Below are positions 40,286-50,977 of a stretch of 64,000 nucleotides of DNA, piece by piece. The notes beneath the pieces are model-generated. The model worked only from the letters and a program-made list of their open reading frames with translations, ran no database searches and was not told where the DNA came from. Location of the stretch: the NCBI RefSeq assembly GCF_028009165.1, contig NC_079244.1:2914001-2978000 (forward strand). Direction: 5' to 3'. The stretch is from Akanthomyces muscarius (Eukaryota > Ascomycota > Sordariomycetes > Hypocreales > Cordycipitaceae). Position numbers and translations under genes: made by a program. How positions within the stretch are numbered: position 1 is the stretch's first letter; the number at the start of each line of letters is the position of its first letter.

Positions 40286-40315
40286 CCATGCCATGCCATG
40301 CCACGCCACGCCACG
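40286..40315. repeat. Pentanucleotide tandem repeat CCATG x3 / CCACG x3
   Basis: Six contiguous 5-mers differing at one position between the first and last three units. Confidence 0.9.
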
Positions 40316-40682
40316 CTTCCGAGCTGCAAGCGTTGTGGCTGCATGCGCTACCGCTGCAGGCCTGTGGCGCACCAAGCTCCAACTGCCATGGAACCAACTC
40401 AACTGTACGCGATGCGCACAGGTGTCGCCCACAGGCTCTGTAACTCGCTGCTGGGTGGGTGCTGTGGCCTCAATAGACAGGTACAGCGCCAAAGTGCCTA
40501 TCGTACAGTCGACTCTACACACACACCGACCGGCCCACACACACACCATCACCAAGCCCATCTCCAGCGCACGTTACAGTGCCAGTCGCTAGCCCACGAT
40601 GGCCATGTTCTGGCCTGCACATCACATCCTATCAGTACCTACGGAGTTGCTAGTGCCAAAAATCTACTGTGCCACTATACAT

Positions 40683-40692
40683 GTACCGGTAC
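40683..40692. repeat. Palindrome GTACCGGTAC
   Basis: Perfect 10-bp palindrome about 950 bp upstream of the Reg1-like start. The identical palindrome occurs at 45073-45082, downstream of the gene. Confidence 0.7.
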
Positions 40693-41089
40693 ACAGACTA
40701 AAACAGTCCTTGCTCTGCGCCATCCTCAACCAGGCGCCCGCTCTCTTCCAATTCCCCTCCTTCTCCTCCTTCTCCAGGTGGCGCCTGCGGTCTAGCCCAG
40801 GTCTCTCCCCACTGTCGTCCAGCCTGGCACCTGGCCCTGCTGGCGACGCCCAGCCTGCCGCTTCCAGGCTTCCCAGGCCTGTTTTAGCGCTCCAGTAGAG
40901 GTACCTGGCAAGCCCCAGCAACGCTTCAGCGCCCCAGGTACCTTCCCCCAAGGGCCTGCCAAGTTGCCAACTACCTTTCCAATTACCCAGCCCACCAGCG
41001 TCTTGATGCCACCCGCTGTGCCGCTTTTTGCTCCTTCCCTGGACGCCCCCCCCCCTCCCCCCCGGAAGCCCCCCGTAGCCCGCGCACCC

Positions 41090-41639
41090 GAAATCTCTTC
41101 ATCCTCGCGTACCCTTTTGCCTTTCCCTTTCTCTGCCAAACTCTTTTGCTTCTTCCCATCCCACCTCGTGTGATTTCTCCTCTTCTTTCTTATCCATCAG
41201 TCTCAATCATTCGCGGCCATCGCCATTCCTCTCGTTTGTCGACAAGAGATCTCCTTTCCTCTCTCTTATTGCCAACACCGATTCTCCACCAATACCACTA
41301 CAACACCAACACACAAACACACCCCCGTCGCTGCGCCGTGCGTCACAGCCTGCATACACGCTACCACTCTGCCGACCTCGTCGCCCGTATAAGCACCCGT
41401 CCTACCAACTTGTCACCTCCTCTGCGCAAACCGGTTTCGCATCTCCGTCTCTGCCGCCCATCCACGACGTATTTGTCTCCTCGAGTGTTTGCAATTCTAC
41501 ACACATCCACGCATCTCACTTGTGCGGCCGCCGGCCCTGCGTCGACGCTCTCCAATGATTCTCTAAACCTTGACACTCTCCGACTTGCCCGTCCACGCTC
41601 ATACTTGACGCGCCCTCACGTTTGGATCGCTCTTCCGCC
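41090..41639 (+). promoter_or_regulatory. Pyrimidine-rich promoter/leader of the Reg1-like gene
   Basis: About 550 bp dominated by C and T (TCCTCTTCTTTCTTATCC, CTCTCTTATTGCC and similar), directly before the ATG at 41640. CT-rich tracts of this type commonly mark the core promoter and transcription start of well-expressed filamentous-fungal genes. The transcription start itself cannot be placed. Confidence 0.5.
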
Positions 41640-43350
41640 ATGGCTGTCGTCATTAATTCAGAGGACAACTATTTCTCGTCGTCTTCGATGCGGCGCTCTG
41701 CCTCGCATGCAAAGTTCGACACGTCCACCTTCAATACCTCGACGCACAAGATACCTTCAACATACGAACCCTCCTCCAAGTCCTCCTCGGAATCCGACGC
41801 CTCTTCTGCACCTCCTTCGCCTAGAACCGTCCATGCCGAATCTGTCGATATCTCATACGCTTCTACTCCTGCCACCAACCTCTCAATAGCTTCTGACTTT
41901 GACGACGCCCCGCCTCTCGACGATTCACCCGAGGATCACTTTGGCCTGCCGCCTTTTTCGGATGAAAAATACTACATGCATCCCCATCTTGGCTACGACA
42001 ATGACGAAGACGACGGCGCCATCAACCAGTCCCACCACGCTCAAGACTGCTGCGCCGTCGACGACTCGTCAGAGAGCACCTCGCGCCCCGACACCCCCGA
42101 ACTGACCAAGCACGCCGAGGATGATGCCACTATTGCCAGCAAACCTTCCAGGCAAGTCGACTACCTCTCTCACGACTGGAAGGAGGAGGACATCTGGACC
42201 TCGTGGCGCTACATTGTCACCCGCAGGGGCGAGGTAGCCAACTCGGCACGCCTCGAGAATGCCTCGTGGCGAACCTGGATGAAGGCCAAGCATAATCTCA
42301 AGACCATTTCCCCAGAATCTCTTAACTGGTGAGTCCACTTCTGATCATGCTCCACAAGCATTACGCTGACGCATCTACAGGCTCAAGGACTGCGATGTAA
42401 CATGGCTCTATGGCCCTCTGCAATGCAAGCCTGGGCACTTATACGACACCCAAACTGAGCCCTCCAGCTCCGCCATGTCCAAGAGCGACTCTCTCGTCAA
42501 CATGCAAAAGAAGCCTATTTTAAAGAAGAGAAGCATGTCCGAGGTGATGCTGCAGCGATCTATTCTCTCCGCCTCCCTCCTCAAGCAGGCTGCTGCTGCA
42601 GTGCATGCCCAAGAGCGCAGAGGTATTCTGACCAATAAGCCTAAGACGGACGACTACATTGCCGTTCCCCTATCATCCCGTCATCTCAGTGTCACCAGCA
42701 GCAGCACTTCCGAATCGATAGAATCCTCTGGCCTCTCGTCGCCCTGCAATGAGCGAAAGCACATTCACTTCAACGAAAAGGTTGAGCAGTGCATCGCCGT
42801 CGAGATCAAGGGCGATGACGACATGGAGATGGAGCCTTTTGACGACGAGGAAAACAGCGACTCAGACGACGGCTTTATGATGAAGCGTGTCAAGTCCAAG
42901 AAGCGCGGCGTCCCCGCCCGTAAGAGCAAGAGCAAGCGCAGCACTAACTGCGAAACCATTGCCACGCTGCCCCCGACGACACTCAAATACCGCGAAGATA
43001 CGCCAGAGCCCCAGGAGACGGCCATGAAGCATAGCCGCAGCCCCATCCTGTCGCCATCATCCTCGCAAGAAACCCTCCGCCCAACCAAGCAGGCTAACCG
43101 TTTCTACTTTGGCGAAGAGGACGAGGATGACAATGATATCTCGGTGGTGGGCTCCGGGTGGCGCTCACCACCGGTTGAGAACGGACCCGACGAGGCGTCA
43201 GGCCTGCGCCGCACGTCATCGGGTATGCTGATGCCCTATGAATCTGTCGAGAACCCCACGGGCGAGGGTATCATTGGCCGTGTCATTGATACCGTCAACA
43301 CGGCACGCGACATTGCCCACGTTATTTGGAACGTTGGCTGGAGAAAATAA
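41640..43350 (+). CDS. REG1: Reg1-like PP1 regulatory subunit with AreA-GATA-like (DUF1752) domain
   Basis: Two exons (41640-42328, 42381-43350) encode 552 residues. An acidic Ser-rich N-terminus precedes the conserved DUF1752/GATA_AreA module (about 173-242: YLSHDWKEEDIWTSWRYIVT, SARLENASWRTWMKAKHNL, and after splicing WLKDCDVTWLYGPL). Further conserved blocks are KKPILKKRSMSEVMLQ, RRGILTNKP and KHIHFNEKVEQCIAVEI (about 355-372); the last contains an RVxF-like IHF site of the Reg1 type for binding the PP1 catalytic subunit Glc7. The C-terminus has the acidic NRFYFGEEDEDDND and a conserved helix GIIGRVIDTVNTARDIAHVI. In yeast Reg1-Glc7 dephosphorylates Snf1 to maintain glucose repression; the same role here is inferred from family. 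It has large intergenic regions on both sides. Confidence 0.87.
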
Positions 43351-44261
43351 ATGCCCGACTGGCATGTCTAATACCGCTGCACAAAAGCAGCCCCCACCAC
43401 GACTATTCTTGCGCGGTGTAACGGCCTACACATATACGACTTTTTACTATTTCATGTCATTTTCCATCTTGGATACCAACAAAATCGAGCTTGGCAAAGC
43501 GGGTGGTCTTTTATTTTTACGGACTTTTATTTTTATTTTGGTGTTTGGTCACGGTAGCATATCGGCAGCATATCGGCAGCCGCTTTGTTTGCATTATGTT
43601 TTCTTGTTTCTTCATTGGCCTGGATCTACCCTGCGAACCGGATGGAACGGAACCAGGGAGGACGACTACAAGTCCAAAACCAACATTTGATATTTTACGA
43701 CTACGGAATACACAGAACGGAAAAAAAAAACATTGATGGATGCTTTACTGCCCAACCGAGGACACTGCTGTTGAGCGGTCTGAGGGCGAGAGCACTAAAA
43801 AAGCAAAGTGGCGGTCACGCGCGCCATTTTTCTTGTTCTGATTGTATTTGGCTGTCATTACTAGTATTACTATTCTTATTTTTGTTGAGGTGCGGGGAAT
43901 TCTATTTAGCCAAGGCGTGGCGTGCGAGCCGTGAATTTTTATTTACGAACCAGAGAGGTACAATTGCATCATACCAAAACTTGGACTTGTGAACTCGAAT
44001 TTGGGCCCCTGTGAGAATGAGGAATGATGTCTTGTTTGCGTGGTCTCGATGCTTGCATTTGCAAGCAGATCATGACGTAGAATCACCCTCTTGAACTGCC
44101 GTCTTGAGACGTCGAGATTGTCGCGGTACCTGAAGCTAGGCAGGCGTGGCAGGGCAGGGCAGAATGATGAGCGGAGTGAGGAGGCGCAGAGGCCATGTCT
44201 TTCTCCTCACTCACCGACCCTTTGAGGATGTGACGAGGGTGCGCGCGTGCCTGCGTGGCTT

Positions 44262-44273
44262 GGGGGGGGGGGG
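44262..44273. repeat. 12-nt poly(G) tract
   Basis: Uninterrupted G-run followed by AGGG, with G-quadruplex potential on the plus strand. Confidence 0.85.
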
Positions 44274-44669
44274 AGGGTGATGGGCGACGATTTGTGCCCC
44301 ATGGTCATGCAAGTCTGATCGAAAGGGGGCGTGTGTGTGTGCCACTCGGGCAATCATGTAGCCTAAATAAGCACTGCGCACGCTATAGTGGTGTGTGAAT
44401 GAGGGGGACAAGGCCGATGAATCATTGCCGAGGCCCATCGGCTGCAGGAAGATGTTGAGATGGAACTGTCCATGTCTATGATAATGTATAATACAATACA
44501 ACAAGATATACTACATTTGGATACTTTTTTTTCCCTTTGCATTGCAGCTTGTGCTTTCCCCCTAAAAAAAGAATTTGTGTCCATGGTGAATGCCGTGAAA
44601 TTAATTAATACAGTGGTTGTACAGAACCCCCCATGGGGTCCAGGGACCCGACCCTCCCCCGCAAAACAC

Positions 44670-44709
44670 ACTGGTACGTACCAGTAGGGGACTGGGGGGA
44701 GTACTGGTA
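44670..44709. repeat. Nested palindromes: ACTGGTACGTACCAGT and TACCAGTA...TACTGGTA
   Basis: A perfect 16-bp palindrome (44670-44685) overlaps a TACCAGTA (44679-44686) that pairs with TACTGGTA at 44702-44709 across a G-rich 15-bp spacer. These are the same arms as at 38691-38708. Confidence 0.85.
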
Positions 44710-45072
44710 GAGCGCCCTTGTTGGGTTAGGGGACTTGGGGCGACCAAGGACTTGTGACCCTCCGCCCCCATTCTTTTTTCGGGGTTGTGGGTGTGGTCGC
44801 ATGATTGCTTCTCGAAAAAAACGTCATTGCCGAACCCCTGTTTTTTTTTTCCCAGTCTTTCTTATTCGCAAGTGGCGAAATTCTGATTCGCTGCGGACCA
44901 GAAACCGAACCAATCAACGGATCGAGAATCAAGCTCTTTTTTCTTTTTTGTTGGGGGAGAGATGGGGTTTTGTTCTCCCCCTTCGGGATGACGACGACAA
45001 GCTTTTGGACCCTTGCCCAGGTGACGCTCCACGAGACAGGTAACTACTGCTTCCGAAACAAACCAAAAAAAC

Positions 45073-45093
45073 GTACCGGTACTTGTACCAGTA
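45073..45093. repeat. GTACCGGTAC palindrome followed by TACCAGTA
   Basis: A 10-bp palindrome (45073-45082) and a TACCAGTA copy (45086-45093), just after the CYT-4 stop (minus-strand gene). Confidence 0.75.
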
Positions 45094-45146
45094 GTTTGCC
45101 CAAGGACGCCAGTAGCACAGGACTAGGCAGCAAGGACAGCTGTCTA

Positions 45147-48100
45147 CTACTGCGTTGGGTGTGAACCGTCGTCGTCGCCTCGGTTAGCCGTTGGCCCGAG
45201 ACGCCGTAGGGCCTTGACGAGAATCTGGCCCGCGTGCACATTCACGTCTGCGATCGCCACCTCGAACCGGTCGGCCACCTTGACATCGTTGATCAGCATG
45301 TGCTTGTCCAGCCCGTCCACGTCCATGATGGCGTCGAGGCCAAACAGGTCCAGGTGGCCCAGCAGGCCCTCGCGCAGCGGCATGTCCACCGTGAAGACGA
45401 TGCGCGGCGGCAGCGTCTTGTCGTACCGCCACGCCCGCGCCACCGCCATCACCATCCAGTCCGACGTCCCCCGGCTCACCGCCCGGCCCAGCTTCTCGCG
45501 CAGTTGCAGCAGCGGCAGCGTGTCCGCCAGCTGCTGCCGCGAAAACGCCAGCACCTCGTCGAGATTGTCCCGCGCCGGGTTCAGCCTCCGGCCCGTCGCC
45601 CGCTCGTGCGCCAGCGCCGCGTGAACCTGCCAGTGCACCACCAGGTCGCCGAACCGCCGCAGCGGCGACGTCGCCTTGGCGTACATGTCGAGGCCTAGCA
45701 AGAAGTATGGCCCCGGCTGTGGCGCGAGCTCGATGCCACCGGTGAGCCGCCCCAGCTCGACCCGCTGCGACATGGTCGGCTCGACACCCTTTTGGATGAG
45801 CGGATACATCTCACCCTGCGCATATGCCAACGCCTCCTCCTGCTGCACGCCCATATTGGCGTCTCTCCGGTAGGGCACAGTAATTTGTCGGTCCGCGCAC
45901 CAGCGGGCGGCGATTTCGCCAGCCAGTACCATTGAATTGCTCACCAGCGCCGATCCGTTGCTCGACTCTAAACCGACATGGATATAAGGGTCGGCTGGAA
46001 CGGCGATTTCATCAGCGTTGGCAGTCGGCGGAGTCTTGTCAAACTGCACCGTGACGGCGGGCCGTGGGAAAAAGTACGGCCATGCTCCCTTTTCAAGTCG
46101 CTTTTCCTTGATTGCCTTTGTAAGCTCGTAAAGCAGCAGCACGTCGTCCTGTTGCGCCTGGTCTAGATTCCGAGCAAGTATCATCTTGCGCTCCGGTTCA
46201 TAGTCGGAGCTTGATGGCTTTTGTCCCACTGCGAGCTCTGTACCGTGGGCAAGCTTTGGTTGTCGCTCCAGGCAGAATCGCGATACATCGTCTGGCTCCA
46301 TGTAGATAACATTGCGAAGCGTGCTTGGCTGAACCTTGTAATCAAGAACATCGCCACGACGATTCACCTTGGCGCTGAAAGTGAGTGCAGGACAGTCTTG
46401 CTGCAAGGAGTACTCCTTCACGAGGCTTTTCGACGCGTGCTCACCAACTGCGCCCCCAAGCTCGGCCGGCAGCATAGCCTGAAAGTGACCGGCAAGGTAG
46501 ATGTTGTCTGGGATAAGCTCCATAAACTTGCATAGTTCCGAGTTTGGCTTTATTCCAGACGCCGGATCAGCTGCATGTACATGAATCCAAAACTCCTTTT
46601 CGTTCTCGGTCCTTTCCACTGAGATGCCGTCGTCAATGACTCTTGTACTCGTGGCATCAATGCAGAACACGGGAGCAGTCACATCCTGACGGGCGTCGGC
46701 TGCAATGTCGGTCCTTCTAGACGCCTCAATGCTCGGCTCATCGCGCTTCAAGCCCGAGCCCGGTACAATTTCGGTGCCAGGGGAGCGCACTTTGTAGCGA
46801 GACGGGATTTCCCAAGGCATAATATGTCCAATCTCTTGCAGAAATGTCCATGCCGCAGTCTGGTTGAGTGGCATGTTGTCGTACACCCCGAGTGCCCTCA
46901 AGATCATGGCACCGTTCGAGTGCAGCCGCGCACTGGATTCGAAAAGTCCATAGCTAGCCCACAGCTCAAGAAATAGAATGACATCTTTGCTGACAGGTAG
47001 CCAATCTGTTTTCGGGATGGTACCGCCACTAGAAGGCTTCAGAATTCCGTATGGGGTGATTTCGCGAATCTTGCGGCTGTTTTCTACAGCAGTGCGAGCC
47101 TGCTCGATAAACTTTCCCAACGCTGTCTTGTACAGTTCAGGATTGCTGCCGGTGAGCGTGCTCTTGGATGTGGCAACAGTGTATTGCCGTATCAGCAGGT
47201 TTACCTTCTCGACAATGCTAGTCTGATCGAGTGGAAAGATCTCGTATAACTGGTCTCGCCTGTGAAGCGCACGAGAGGAGCTGATGGGCTGGAAGCCAAA
47301 CTCATTGCGGGTCAGAGCCGTGTGGACGGCATACAGCGCGGCGGGCGGGACCTCGCCATCTACCTGCATAGATTCGGGCAGCAGCGTGTTGGCCATTTGG
47401 AACAGGCTCATATACCGAACGCGATTCGTAGAAGAGAGCAGTTTGTGCGCAGCATCAAGATTCGGCAAATTTCGCTGGTAGACAGCCTCAGCCTCAGCCC
47501 GAAAAGCGTCCATCTTATCAATCAAGATCTTTGCATCTTCTCGCGATGGTCCGCTTTCCTCCTCCTTCATCTTTTCAAAGTCTTCCACAGTTGCATCTGC
47601 AGCTAGCTTCGATAGAATCGGTTCCAGCTCCTCAGCCTTGACGAAATTAGACACTGTAAAGAGGGACGAGAAGCCCCTAGACATGTTCCAGGCACCATTG
47701 GAAGCGTAGAAATGGTTTCTGTCCCCATAGTAGCCGAGATAGATCGCCAGCAGCGGCATGCGCGAGCCGGAGTTTCGTAGTTCAACCATGTCTCCCGGTT
47801 TAGATGTATCTGTTCCCACAATCGAGTGCTCATCACGTCCAAGGTTGAATTCCATGGCCGAGCCAGTCTGGGACCCAGCTGGCCCAGCTCTCAGGTTACT
47901 CAGGCTAGTGGCTTTTGAAGTTTGCGTGCGGCTCATGTGATTCGACATGGCTCCATAAAGATTGGCGTCCGAAAGCATCTTTGGGGCCTTTTTACTATCG
48001 TTCTCTTGCGCCCAGTACTGTAGCCTTTCCCTGACGGGTAACTCAGCTATCCGTTCTGGGCTGGGAGATAGAGAGGATGGAATGCTGTCTTTTCCAAACC

Positions 48101-48305
48101 TCTGCCCCTTTGCTTCATTGGGTTGCGTTGCAAACCATTTCTAAGAAAATAATCAATATCATTCCGCCATGTAGACTCGGCTCAAACTTACTCCTGAGTG
48201 TGTCGCCAGACATGGCGAGTTCACAACTCTGGGCCGCAAGGACGGCAGTTGTGACAGCTTGCTACATGTCCGGCAAGCGAACGGCCGGCCGGATATGCGT
48301 AACAT
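45147..48305 (-). CDS. cyt-4: Mitochondrial RNB-family exoribonuclease CYT-4 (Dss1-like)
   Basis: 3'-5' exoribonuclease of the mitochondrial RNA degradosome, needed for RNA turnover and intron RNA processing in Neurospora. Exons (minus) 48305-48192 and 48140-45147 encode 1,035 residues. The single-exon reading would begin at 47978. However, the frame stays open upstream to an AG acceptor at 48141 and joins a first exon starting MLRISGRPFACRTCSKLSQL: Arg/Ser-rich, lacking acids, a good mitochondrial presequence. The mid-region carries the fungal CYT-4 N-terminal domains. The RNB catalytic centre is at FCIDATSTRVIDDGISVE (keeping the paired acidic residues) and FWIHVHAADPAS; later RNB landmarks are YAKATSPLRRFGDLVVHWQ. 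The C-terminus is a short S1-like barrel (PPRIVFTVDMPLREG to NVHAGQILVKALRRL). Confidence 0.92.
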
Positions 48306-50977
48306 GTTGATTTGGCCAATAATGTGGCCTCACGTATACACGTGAATGGTTTTGCATGTCGTCAAAAGCCTACCCGCAAAATGCGTTGAACGTCACGAGA
48401 TCACGTGACATGCTGCAGTCGCGTTTGCAGTTGCAGTTGCCAACAGCTTCAGCATTTTCGTTGGGTTTTTAAAGTTGCATTTTTCACAAGGTGTCTAAAT
48501 TCTCTAACAAAACCAGTAACGTCCCTTTGTGAGTATGTTGTCAGGATTCTGGCATCGCGTGGCCGCGCAATTTGCCCCTGAGCAGTTTAAAGGCCACTGG
48601 CGATATTGCAGCCAAGCCAAGTTATATCCGACATCACATCGAAGAGATTGCTGCTGCTGACTTTAGTTGCACTTTTAAGTGGATTCCGATAGCTGACATG
48701 TTTCCCAGGCACGATTTGGATGGCGCATCAAGGTGAAAACTATCCATGCCGATAAACAAACACGAGCATGGGACCCCTCACCAGTATTATTGGCATAATA
48801 CCCGGCTTTCCGCCTTGTTCTCGACAAGCGACTGCGTTCTCGACCACGCTACCAATCGCAAGAGCCACTTCAACTGCCAGGAGGATCAGGGGGCGCGTGG
48901 ACCTTGATCGGGGACTAGCATGGCTGCGATGACTTGAGTGCAGAATGTCCGGGGGGCGCATTCGATGTCACGGTGAGTGGGCGCGACCAGTCGTCCAGGA
49001 CACTGAGCAACCAGTCTTCATCCAGAGTAATCATAACACACACAGCCTCCAGTGACCAGTAGTACGCGGGGATGGTGGTCTAATTTCGACCTGAGCTAGG
49101 CATTGCATCTCTGAGTGGGTCGCTCACGCAGGTACGAGCTCGATGCCTTGCTAGCTTCATTCGTGTTGACCCAATGCAGCGAGTTTCTACAATCGGCCGC
49201 GTCGAGCGTCGTGGAGAGGTGACAATCTGGCAGTCTTGACAACTTTGATCATCTCGGTGCGATGTGTGTGCACATATCAAAAGACAGTAGTAAGAGAGAC
49301 CAACCTACAAAGGCTAGGCGGGGGAGAGCAGATTGACAAGCGAAAAGGCGGGCATAATATCTGCCGTGCCAAATATAGCCTGCACCAGCCTCTTCTGGTG
49401 GCAGCGCCGGAGAATAAGCCACTGTAGCACCCGCTGATATCCAGGCTCGGGTTGTCGGGCTGCAACGGTGACGGTTGAATGAAAATTCTTTACAGAAGCT
49501 GCACCTGCTCAAGCTTTCGGCCCGGTTGTACGGATACAAGAATGCCTCGAAGTCCTCACGAGTACACTGAAGTGCAAAACTTCTCAAGTCATAGCATTGA
49601 CTCGGTTGCACATGAATACTGAAAATCACGGAGCCGCACATGAAAGAAGCAATAAAGCACAAGATTTCGAAAGGTTCGCGTCAGCCACATCGGGACTCGA
49701 TCGATGGCGCGACGTGGAATCTCAAGTCGGTATTCTCATCAGCACGAGTTACTGCACATTTCAAGTTTGTGCAGTCTCCTGAAATACGACACCGCTACCA
49801 GCGAGCACAAAGGAGGGCGACGCGGGAAATTATGAACAAAAATAGTGCGTGGGAACAAAGACGCCAGTCCCACTACCTAATTAAAATTAATGACCGGGGA
49901 ACCCACCACAGCCAGCGGCACGACGGAGGTCTGGCGGATCCTTACTCAATAAGGGACCGCTTGGGTAAAACCTGTTCCTGACTTAGCCTCATTGGGCACG
50001 CTAACAATGGTCGTTTCGGCGCAGCAAGGCTTGGATGGACGGGCTGACAAGAGGCAAGAAGAGACAGGTGGTAGGCAGGGAGAGAGATGCGTTGCGACCA
50101 GACGCTGCAAGAGGGAGAAGAGCCTGACGGAAGGCTGGACGGAGTGTTGCAAAACAAACAAGAAAGACGAACAAAGTCAGCCGCTTGTACAACACAGCGC
50201 GGGCAATTGTCGGCAGTGGAAAAGGGGACACAAGAGCTCGATCCATCTCATTTCCCCAGGCAAATACGGCCTCCGCTAGCAGCCAGCCATTCATTTCAGC
50301 GCCTCCCCTGGCTCATCGCAGAGTCGCAACGGGCAAGAGTGGCAGAGGGCAATCTGCAGCGGCAGCGAACAGCAGGCTGGAAAGCCCCTTTCGAGCGGTG
50401 GCCATGGCAAATTAGCAGATGCTCGGCTCAGGTCCACCCCCTAATTGGAGGCTGCGGGATGCTGTTTGCAAGTCTCTTTGTCGGTGCCACCAGGGCCTTG
50501 GCCAGCAGCACTTGATCCAAGGCCCCGGCCCATGCCCAGCCAGTGTCTTTGTTGCGGACATGATGAGCTGCCTCATAGGCTGGGCAGAGAGCCGGGTGGA
50601 ACGGAGGCACAACACCAAGCAAGGGTGCCACCACCAAAAGTCGTGAACCACACCCACTCTCTTGTTCAACCCCTGCTTGCGCCGGGACTAGCAAGCCAAG
50701 GCCTGCTGAAATGGCTGATGCCCCAATGGCCGCTACTGCAGGCACCTGCGCCGTCGCCGCCGCTGGTTCCAGACAATAATAATAGTCGCCCACCTGCCGC
50801 TTTTCTTGCCTCTCTTTCTCTTCTCCTCTTCACGAACCGCCCATACTTCGAGGTCGTAACTGAAAGCTCTTTGCAGCCTTTCGTCCTTTCGTTCACTTCC
50901 TTTCTATCATTACCGCTTCACTCCTTTAGCGGGCATTCTTTTTTTGTTTTTTACGACTCGAACAGGTTTCCATCACT
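48306..50977. promoter_or_regulatory. 2.7 kb divergent upstream region of CYT-4 and GH17 glucanase
   Basis: No convincing gene. The part near CYT-4 contains two CACGTG E-boxes (separate entry). The last 200 bp before 50978 are pyrimidine-rich (TTTCTTGCCTCTCTTTCTCT and similar), consistent with the core promoter and leader of a highly expressed cell-wall gene. Confidence 0.5.
48339..48408. promoter_or_regulatory. Two CACGTG E-boxes upstream of CYT-4
   Basis: CACGTG at 48339-48344 and an extended palindrome TCACGTGA at 48401-48408, 34 and about 96 bp upstream of the CYT-4 start. The extended form is like sites of Cbf1-type bHLH factors. Site presence is seen; factor identity and function are inferred. 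Confidence 0.4.

Larger units (their letters stand above)
33340..41639. other. 8.3 kb region without a recognisable gene, upstream of the Reg1-like gene
   Basis: Between the TRM5 stop and the Reg1-like start I found no reading frame with plausible splice structure, domain motifs or coding-like composition. The longest frames (about 223 residues at 40124-40795 plus, 213 at 39920-40561 minus) overlap on opposite strands and are low-complexity. The region contains homopolymers, an ATTT microsatellite, a pentanucleotide repeat and palindromic TACCAGTA-type motifs listed separately. The right-hand 900 bp are strongly C/T-rich. It may be an extended promoter/leader, hold an unannotated non-coding RNA, or contain decayed mobile DNA; nothing decides between these. 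Confidence 0.5.
43351..45146. other. 1.8 kb convergent intergenic region (Reg1-like / CYT-4)
   Basis: Both flanking genes end here, so it should hold two 3' UTRs and terminators. No gene is seen. It is rich in A- and T-runs, has a 12-nt G-run, and carries several palindromic TACCAGTA-type motifs. Confidence 0.5.

Noticed and set aside
39920..40795. Two overlapping opposite-strand frames of 213 and 223 residues
   Set aside because: Mutually antisense, repeat-derived (His/Ala/Cys runs from CCATG units) and without domain or splice signals.
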